Of a stretch of 18,843 nt of DNA, positions 14,757-18,843 are shown one piece after another. The notes below the pieces were generated by a model. It was not told the origin of the DNA and made no database searches. It was given only the letters and a program-made list of their open reading frames with translations. The stretch is from Aalborgiella sp031422495 (GTDB lineage: Bacteria > Pseudomonadota > Gammaproteobacteria > Burkholderiales > Burkholderiaceae_C), in NCBI GenBank assembly GCA_031422495.1, contig JANPLX010000059.1:1-18843 (forward strand). Direction: 5' to 3'. Within the stretch, counting starts at the first letter, position 1. Every line of letters starts with the position of its first letter. Position numbers and translations under genes: made by a program.

Positions 14757-14789
14757 AAAAAGCCGCCTAGGCAACTAGGTGGCTTTTTT
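14757..14789. terminator. Bidirectional terminator between phaP and the patatin gene
   Basis: AAAAAGCCGCCTAG (14757-14770) pairs with CTAGGTGGCTTTTT (14775-14788) around a four-base loop, with one G-T pair. The T run on the plus strand and the A run on the left make it work for both convergent genes. The patatin stop codon (14788-14790) lies at the edge of the stem. Confidence 0.88.
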
Positions 14790-15717
14790 ATTGGCTTTTC
14801 ACCGCAATCGCCGTCCTCAATTGCGGTAAAGCAGCCAACATCGCCGCCCTTCCCGCTTCAATAGACTTGCGTTTAGACGCAAAATCTGCACTTGAAACGC
14901 CTGCCAGCGCTGGTCGCACGGCAACATCAGCCTCGCGAAGCTCAAAAGAGTTGATCGACAAACTCATGATGGCGAAGGTTTGCAGCATGATGTCCATGGT
15001 GCTCAGAGCGGGATTGCTCTCTGGGGTCGCAGAAATATCGACAGCAATCACCACTTCAGCTCCCATTTGCCTTGCATAGCGCACAGGAACTGGCGATACC
15101 AAACCGCCATCAACATATTCGCGCGTACCGATTTTCACTGGCTGAAACACGCCAGGCACAGAGCTGGATGCGCGCACCGCCGTGGCCGCGTCGCCCGCTT
15201 GAAACAACACGCCTTTGCCGTTGTGCAAATCCGTCGCCACAATACCTAGCGGCATGGGGAAAGAATCGATTTTTCTGCCGCCCACTTGGCTGCTCACATA
15301 ACGCGCCAGCGCCTCGCCGCGCAGCATGCCACGGCTGATGAAAGGCAGCGTCCAATCGGTCAACGCGGCTTCTTCCATGGTTTCTGCCACGGTTTGCAGC
15401 TGTGCGCCGGTTTTACCACTGGCATAAATGGCGGCAACCAGACTGCCAGCGGATGTCCCAACCACCAAATCGGGCTTGATACCAGCTTCTTCCAGCACCT
15501 GAATCACCCCAATATGCGCAAAACCACGGGCCGCACCACCACCCAAGGCTAGGCCGATTTTGGGAAGTTTTTTAGTGAAAACCATGGGCGTAGTGGGCGC
15601 ATCGGGTGCAGTTGGTTTGGGTTGCATCAAGCTGCAACCAGTTAGTAGAAGCCCCACCATGCATGCGGCTATCAAGATCACATGAGATTTTGCTTTATAA
15701 TTGAGAATGATTCGCAT
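14788..15717 (-). CDS. Patatin-like phospholipase lipoprotein (RssA-like)
   Basis: The 309-residue protein starts with a lipoprotein signal (ILIAACMVGLLLTGC, lipid-bearing Cys28), then a Pro-rich linker and a patatin domain. The oxyanion loop is GGGAARGFAHIGVIQVLEEAG, the nucleophile Ser89 lies in GTSAGS, and the partner Asp203 lies in EYVDGGLVSPVPV. It should act as a membrane-anchored serine lipase or acyl hydrolase of the RssA type; the substrate is unknown. The ATG start at 15715-15717 lies inside the Fur-like palindrome, so its first six codons are also that site. A GTG start at codon 13 would leave the signal without basic residues, so the longer start is preferred but not certain. The gene ends in the terminator shared with phaP. 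Confidence 0.9.
   Translation of the reverse strand: MRIILNYKAKSHVILIAACMVGLLLTGCSLMQPKPTAPDAPTTPMVFTKKLPKIGLALGGGAARGFAHIGVIQVLEEAGIKPDLVVGTSAGSLVAAIYASGKTGAQLQTVAETMEEAALTDWTLPFISRGMLRGEALARYVSSQVGGRKIDSFPMPLGIVATDLHNGKGVLFQAGDAATAVRASSSVPGVFQPVKIGTREYVDGGLVSPVPVRYARQMGAEVVIAVDISATPESNPALSTMDIMLQTFAIMSLSINSFELREADVAVRPALAGVSSADFASKRKSIEAGRAAMLAALPQLRTAIAVKSQ
15702..15716. promoter_or_regulatory. Fur-box-like palindrome between patatin and the iron-binding protein gene
   Basis: TGAGAATGATTCGCA is a 7-1-7 inverted repeat (TGAGAAT / TGCGAAT on the other strand, one mismatch). It fits the Fur consensus TGATAATnATTATCA at 11 of 14 arm positions. It lies about 60 bases upstream of the ferric-iron binding protein ATG. 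TTGAGA (15701-15706) and TAATTT (15724-15729), 17 bases apart, could be that gene's promoter, overlapped by the site. Function is inferred from the match and the downstream iron gene. Confidence 0.75.
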
Positions 15718-15777
15718 TTACATTAATTTTCCGTATTTCTATTTTTAACTGTTTTTAATTTTTTTGAAGGACTCACC

Positions 15778-16836
15778 ATGTTCAAACGTTCGTTAATGAC
15801 TCTCGCTGTTGTATCTAGCGCACTGATGTCGATCAACACAGCGCAGGCCCAAAGCACTGACAAAGTGCTCAACCTGTATTCTGCACGCCATTACGCCACA
15901 GACGAGGTACTTTACTCAACTTTCACGAAGACAACGGGTATCAAAATCAACCGCGTAGATGCTGACGATACAGGCATCATCACCCGTTTGAAAGCCGAAG
16001 GATCAGCTTCGCCAGCTGATTTGATTTTGTTGGTGGATGCAGCACGTTTGACCAAAGCAGATGCTGAGGGTATGTTTTTACCCATCAAATCCAAGAAACT
16101 AGACGACAGCATTCCCGCCAATTTGCGATCTGCAGCTACAAAAGACGGCGTGACTTGGACGGGCTATTCAACACGCGCACGTGTCATCGTGTACGACAAA
16201 GTCAAGGTGAACAAATCAGATATTGCCAGCTATGAGCAACTGGCTGACCCCGTCAACAAAGGCAAAGTCTGCACCCGCTCCGGCTCACACCCTTACAACT
16301 TGAGCTTGTTTTCATCTATGGTGGAGCACAACGGCGAGGCGAAAACCGAAGCCTTCCTCAAAGGCATGGTCGCCAACATGGCGCGTGCGCCCAAGGGTGG
16401 CGATACAGATCAAATCAACGGCGTCGCCTCAGGCGAATGCGCCATTGCCTTGGCCAACACCTACTACGTCGCCCGCATGATGCGCTCGACCAAGCCAGAA
16501 GACATCGCTGCCATGGCCAAAGTCGGCATCATGTTCCCAAATCAAGCTACCACCGGCACACACATGAACATCGCTGGCGGCGCCGTGGCGAAATACGCTA
16601 AAAACCGCGACAACGCGATTTTGTTCATGGAATACCTCGCCAGCCCCTTCGCGCAAGACCACTTTGCCAACGGCAACAACGAGTGGCCCACGGTTAAAGG
16701 CGTGAAGATTGACAACGCAGCGCTCAAAGCCATGAGCGGCGGCGGCGATTTCAAGAGTGAAACCATTCCGTTGACAGCAGTGGCTAAAAACCAGGTCAAA
16801 GTACAGCAGATGTTGGATCGGGTTGGCTACAAGTAA
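15778..16836 (+). CDS. Ferric-iron ABC transporter periplasmic binding protein (FbpA/FutA-like)
   Basis: The 352-residue protein begins with a Sec signal peptide (MFKRSLMTLAVVSSALMSINTAQAQS, cleavage probably after AQA). The mature domain is an extracellular solute-binding fold: VLNLYSARHYATDEVLYSTF, KTTGIKINRVDADDTGIITRLKAEG, DLILLVDAARLTKADAEG, TWTGYSTRARVIVYDKVKV. It contains the Tyr pair Y229/Y230 in ALANTYYVARMM, which binds Fe3+ in FbpA-type proteins. Expected role: capture of ferric iron in the periplasm for an ABC importer. GAAGGA precedes the ATG. The upstream Fur-like box supports iron regulation. No permease or ATPase gene follows: the next gene is an unrelated dehydrogenase, so the transporter partner must be elsewhere. 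Confidence 0.92.
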   Translation: MFKRSLMTLAVVSSALMSINTAQAQSTDKVLNLYSARHYATDEVLYSTFTKTTGIKINRVDADDTGIITRLKAEGSASPADLILLVDAARLTKADAEGMFLPIKSKKLDDSIPANLRSAATKDGVTWTGYSTRARVIVYDKVKVNKSDIASYEQLADPVNKGKVCTRSGSHPYNLSLFSSMVEHNGEAKTEAFLKGMVANMARAPKGGDTDQINGVASGECAIALANTYYVARMMRSTKPEDIAAMAKVGIMFPNQATTGTHMNIAGGAVAKYAKNRDNAILFMEYLASPFAQDHFANGNNEWPTVKGVKIDNAALKAMSGGGDFKSETIPLTAVAKNQVKVQQMLDRVGYK

Positions 16837-16861
16837 GCTAAAAGCCATCGTCCTGAGTCAT

Positions 16862-16900
16862 AATTACCCTTTACGTTAACGTCAACTAAAAAGGGTAATT
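16862..16900 (+). promoter_or_regulatory. 11-bp inverted repeat enclosing the SDR ribosome binding site
   Basis: AATTACCCTTT (16862-16872) is exactly complementary to AAAGGGTAATT (16890-16900), with a 17-base loop that contains the palindrome ACGTTAACGT (16873-16882). The right arm contains AAGGG, the Shine-Dalgarno of the gene starting at 16903. In RNA the folded stem would hide the ribosome site; in DNA it could be an operator. No U tract follows, so it is unlikely to be a terminator. Confidence 0.7.
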
Positions 16901-16902
16901 TC

Positions 16903-17661
16903 ATGGACATCAAAGGCAAAGTATTCATCGTCACCGGCGGCGCATCAGGCTTGGGTGAAGGCACCGCGCGCATGCTGGCAGCCAGCGGCGGCACAGTGGT
17001 GATTGCGGACATGCAAGCCGACAAAGGCGAAACTATCGCCAAGGAAATCGGCGGCGCATTCGTCAAGTGCGACGTGACTTCTGAGGCCGATGGCCAAGCC
17101 GTCGTCGCCAAAGCCGTGTCCCTAGGCAAACTCATGGGTTTGGTCAACTGCGCAGGCATCGCCACCGGTGAAAAAACCGTCGGCAAAAACGGCCCGCACA
17201 ACTTTGAAACCTTCAAACGCACCGTCACCATCAACCTGATCGGCAGCTTCAACATGATTCGCCTAGCGGCAGACGCCATGTGCAAAAACGAGCCAGAATC
17301 CACTGGCGAGCGCGGCGCGATCATCTCCACCGCCTCCGTAGCCGCCTACGACGGCCAAATCGGTCAAGCCGCCTACAGCGCATCCAAAGGCGGCATCGTC
17401 GGCATGACTTTGCCGATAGCCCGCGACCTGGCCCGCAACGGCATCCGCAACATGACCATCGCCCCCGGCATTTTTGGCACCCCCATGATGTTCGGCATGC
17501 CGCAAGACGTGCAAGACGCCTTGGCAGCCGCCGTACCGTTCCCGTCACGCCTTGGCACGCCGCTTGATTACGCGAAACTAGCGAAACATATTTTTGAGAA
17601 CGACATGCTGAATGGTGAAGTGATTCGTCTAGATGGCGCGATTCGCCTCGCACCGAAGTAA
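16903..17661 (+). CDS. Short-chain dehydrogenase, 3-hydroxyacyl-CoA dehydrogenase type 2 (HSD10)-like
   Basis: The 252-residue protein is a classical SDR: cofactor motif TGGASGLGEG (residues 11-20), ADMQADKG with Asp selecting NAD, NCAG near 85, IISTASVAAYDGQ, catalytic Tyr158 and Lys162 (YSASK) and IRNMTIAPGIFGTPMM. The last motif and the overall pattern match the type II 3-hydroxyacyl-CoA / 2-methyl-3-hydroxybutyryl-CoA dehydrogenase group. It probably oxidises 3-hydroxyacyl-CoA with NAD+ in fatty-acid or isoleucine breakdown. The ATG at 16903 has AAGGG seven bases upstream, inside a stem-forming repeat. A clear terminator follows. GC and GC3 look higher here than in the flanking genes, mainly in the middle of the gene. 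Confidence 0.92.
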   Translation: MDIKGKVFIVTGGASGLGEGTARMLAASGGTVVIADMQADKGETIAKEIGGAFVKCDVTSEADGQAVVAKAVSLGKLMGLVNCAGIATGEKTVGKNGPHNFETFKRTVTINLIGSFNMIRLAADAMCKNEPESTGERGAIISTASVAAYDGQIGQAAYSASKGGIVGMTLPIARDLARNGIRNMTIAPGIFGTPMMFGMPQDVQDALAAAVPFPSRLGTPLDYAKLAKHIFENDMLNGEVIRLDGAIRLAPK

Positions 17662-17703
17662 TCCCCGAAGGAATTCACGTTTAGCCCGCTAAATCAGTGA
17701 ATC

Positions 17704-17739
17704 AAAACCCTGTGTGTCTTCTGACCTACAGGGTTTTTT
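17704..17739 (+). terminator. Rho-independent terminator after the SDR gene
   Basis: AAAACCCTGT (17704-17713) pairs perfectly with ACAGGGTTTT (17728-17737) around a 14-base loop, and a run of six T ends at 17739. It lies 42 bases after the SDR stop. Confidence 0.88.
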
Positions 17740-17790
17740 GCATTCTAAACAGCATAAATATAGAGTAAGATGGTTTATTGTCTATATATA

Positions 17791-17848
17791 TTGCTATATA
17801 TTTCATAGTACCTTAGGCAATAAATACGCTGGCTAGAGCTATATTTAA
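17791..17848 (+). repeat. Dispersed leader module, copy D (runs into the RBS of ggt)
   Basis: On the plus strand: GCTATATATTTCATAGT, ACCTTAGGCAATAAATACG, CTGGCTAGAGCTATATTTAA, followed directly by GGGGTAAAAATG, the ribosome site and start of ggt. It has the same 22-base TAG(C/T)-to-GCTA spacing as copies A-C and is the only copy on the plus strand, matching its downstream gene. A further AT-rich stretch with TATATA repeats lies just upstream (17771-17790). Confidence 0.75.
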
Positions 17849-17857
17849 GGGGTAAAA

Positions 17858-18843
17858 ATGACACATTTGACTAAATTTAGTTATGTTGCAACCTTCGCTG
17901 CGTCCTTACTCGCAGGTTGTGCGACCCAATCGCCGCAATTCACCTACACAGCGCCAATATTGCCCGAAGCCGCCTCTGGCTTCACCGAGAAACCGGGCTG
18001 GGCGACTAAGAAATTTGCCGTGGCAGCGGCCAATCCTCTGGCGACCGATGCGGGCTACCAAGTCCTCAAAGCGGGCGGCAGTGCGGTGGATGCTGCAGTC
18101 GCCGTGCAAATGGTGCTGGGATTGGTAGAGCCGCAGTCTAGCGGGATTGGTGGGGGGGCGTTTTTGCTGCACCACAACGGAAAAGCGATGGAAGCTTTTG
18201 ATGGTCGCGAAACCGCACCTGCTGCCGCGACCGATTCGCTTTTCATTGGCAAAGACGGTAAGCCGATGGCGTTTACAGATGCCGTGGTTGGTGGCCGCTC
18301 GGTCGGCGTGCCCGGCACCGTGCGCATGCTGGAAATGGCGCACAAGCAACATGGCAAGCTGCCGTGGGCCACCTTGTTTCAACCTGCGATTGCTTTAGCG
18401 GAAGGCGGCTTCAAAGTCAGCCCACGCTTGAACACGCTGGTCACTGGCGAGAAAAATCTTAAAAACGACCCTGTGGCGGCAGCGTATTTTTACGATGCTG
18501 CGGGCGCGGCTTGGCCTGTGGGCCATTTGCTTAAAAACCCCGCGTACGCCGCTGTCATGCGCAGCATTGCCAAAGATGGCTCGAAAGCGCTGCTGGAAGG
18601 CGCTGTTGCGCAAGCCATCGTCAACAAGGTGCGCAATCACCCTACCAATGCAGGCGTTTTAAGTTTGCAAGACATGGCCAACTACACCCCTAAAAAGCGT
18701 GACCCACTGTGTTTTGACTACAAAGTTGCCCCTGAAAGCTACCAAATCTGCGGCATGCCACCACCTAGCTCGGGCGCGATTGCGATTGGGCAAATTTTGG
18801 GCATTTTGAACAACACAGTTGCGCCGCAGCTGCCTTTGAATGC
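17858..18843 (+). CDS. ggt: Gamma-glutamyltransferase, lipoprotein type, 3' end cut off by window edge
   Basis: The frame is open from ATG 17858 to the window end (328 codons plus two bases). It begins with a lipoprotein signal (FSYVATFAASLLAGC, lipid-bearing Cys21). The large-subunit part of gamma-glutamyltranspeptidase follows: FAVAAANPLATDAGYQVLKAGGSAVDAAVAVQMVLGLVEPQSSGIGGGAF, DGRETAP (with the glutamate-binding Arg), GGRSVGVPGTVRMLEMAHKQHG and GMPPPSSGAIAIGQILGIL. The self-cleavage Thr and small subunit would lie beyond the window. The enzyme cleaves gamma-glutamyl bonds of glutathione in the cell envelope. Many GGTs are soluble periplasmic proteins, so the lipid anchor is a point of difference. 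AAGGGG six bases upstream supports the start, and it is supplied by leader module copy D. Confidence 0.93.
   Translation, partial: MTHLTKFSYVATFAASLLAGCATQSPQFTYTAPILPEAASGFTEKPGWATKKFAVAAANPLATDAGYQVLKAGGSAVDAAVAVQMVLGLVEPQSSGIGGGAFLLHHNGKAMEAFDGRETAPAAATDSLFIGKDGKPMAFTDAVVGGRSVGVPGTVRMLEMAHKQHGKLPWATLFQPAIALAEGGFKVSPRLNTLVTGEKNLKNDPVAAAYFYDAAGAAWPVGHLLKNPAYAAVMRSIAKDGSKALLEGAVAQAIVNKVRNHPTNAGVLSLQDMANYTPKKRDPLCFDYKVAPESYQICGMPPPSSGAIAIGQILGILNNTVAPQLPLN

Overview
The window looks like a chromosomal segment of a betaproteobacterium, most likely Burkholderiales and perhaps a Comamonadaceae-type freshwater lineage. This is inferred from the rmuC–MFS pair, a phasin promoter with PhaR-like operators, a tripartite tungsten aldehyde oxidoreductase of the Aromatoleum type, and moderate GC with AT-rich intergenic gaps. 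I cannot name the genus. There are no rRNA, tRNA, CRISPR, transposase or phage genes. Seventeen coding regions are supported; the first (MFS transporter) and last (gamma-glutamyltransferase) run off the window edges. No gene-free stretch exceeds about 255 bases.

Layout. Positions 1-7218 are all on the minus strand: an MFS transporter, rmuC, a D-2-hydroxyacid dehydrogenase, a two-domain protein joining a glucosyl-3-phosphoglycerate-synthase-like glycosyltransferase to a HAD phosphatase, a small chimeric ORF, and an NhaD/CitMHS-like sodium:proton antiporter. Divergent from the antiporter, 7390-11755 (+) is a five-gene aldehyde oxidoreductase (AOR) operon: a 16-cysteine polyferredoxin, the tungsten AOR subunit, an FAD/NAD oxidoreductase, a MoaD-like protein ending in GG, and a 99-residue unknown protein ending in GGG. 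It converges on a minus-strand group (13926 to 11770): an HDAC-like deacetylase, a hot-dog thioesterase and a nitroreductase. A phasin gene (+) follows behind a promoter bracketed by two identical 19-bp operators. It shares a bidirectional terminator with a convergent patatin lipoprotein (-). A Fur-box-like palindrome lies between patatin and a ferric-iron periplasmic binding protein (+). A short-chain dehydrogenase (+) follows, its ribosome binding site buried in an 11-bp inverted repeat. The window ends in a lipoprotein-type gamma-glutamyltransferase (+).

How the genes work together. The clearest unit is the aor operon. AOR oxidises an aldehyde to an acid at a tungsten-bispterin site, electrons pass down the polyferredoxin chain, and the flavoprotein reduces NAD+. 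The MoaD-like protein probably serves cofactor sulfur transfer, and the last small protein is an uncharacterised accessory candidate.

The most unusual signal is a roughly 60-bp non-coding module found four times (2501-2562, 3563-3621, 5683-5743, 17791-17848). It always points toward the start of the adjacent gene, and is built as GCTAT-N7-ATAGC, then a 22-nt spacer, then GGCTA and an AT tail. In two copies it runs directly into the ribosome binding site and start codon of unrelated genes. The second is a small gene (5309-5674) whose first ~39 codons are a diverged copy of the start of the neighbouring hydroxyacid dehydrogenase, joined to an unrelated membrane-anchor and proline-rich tail.
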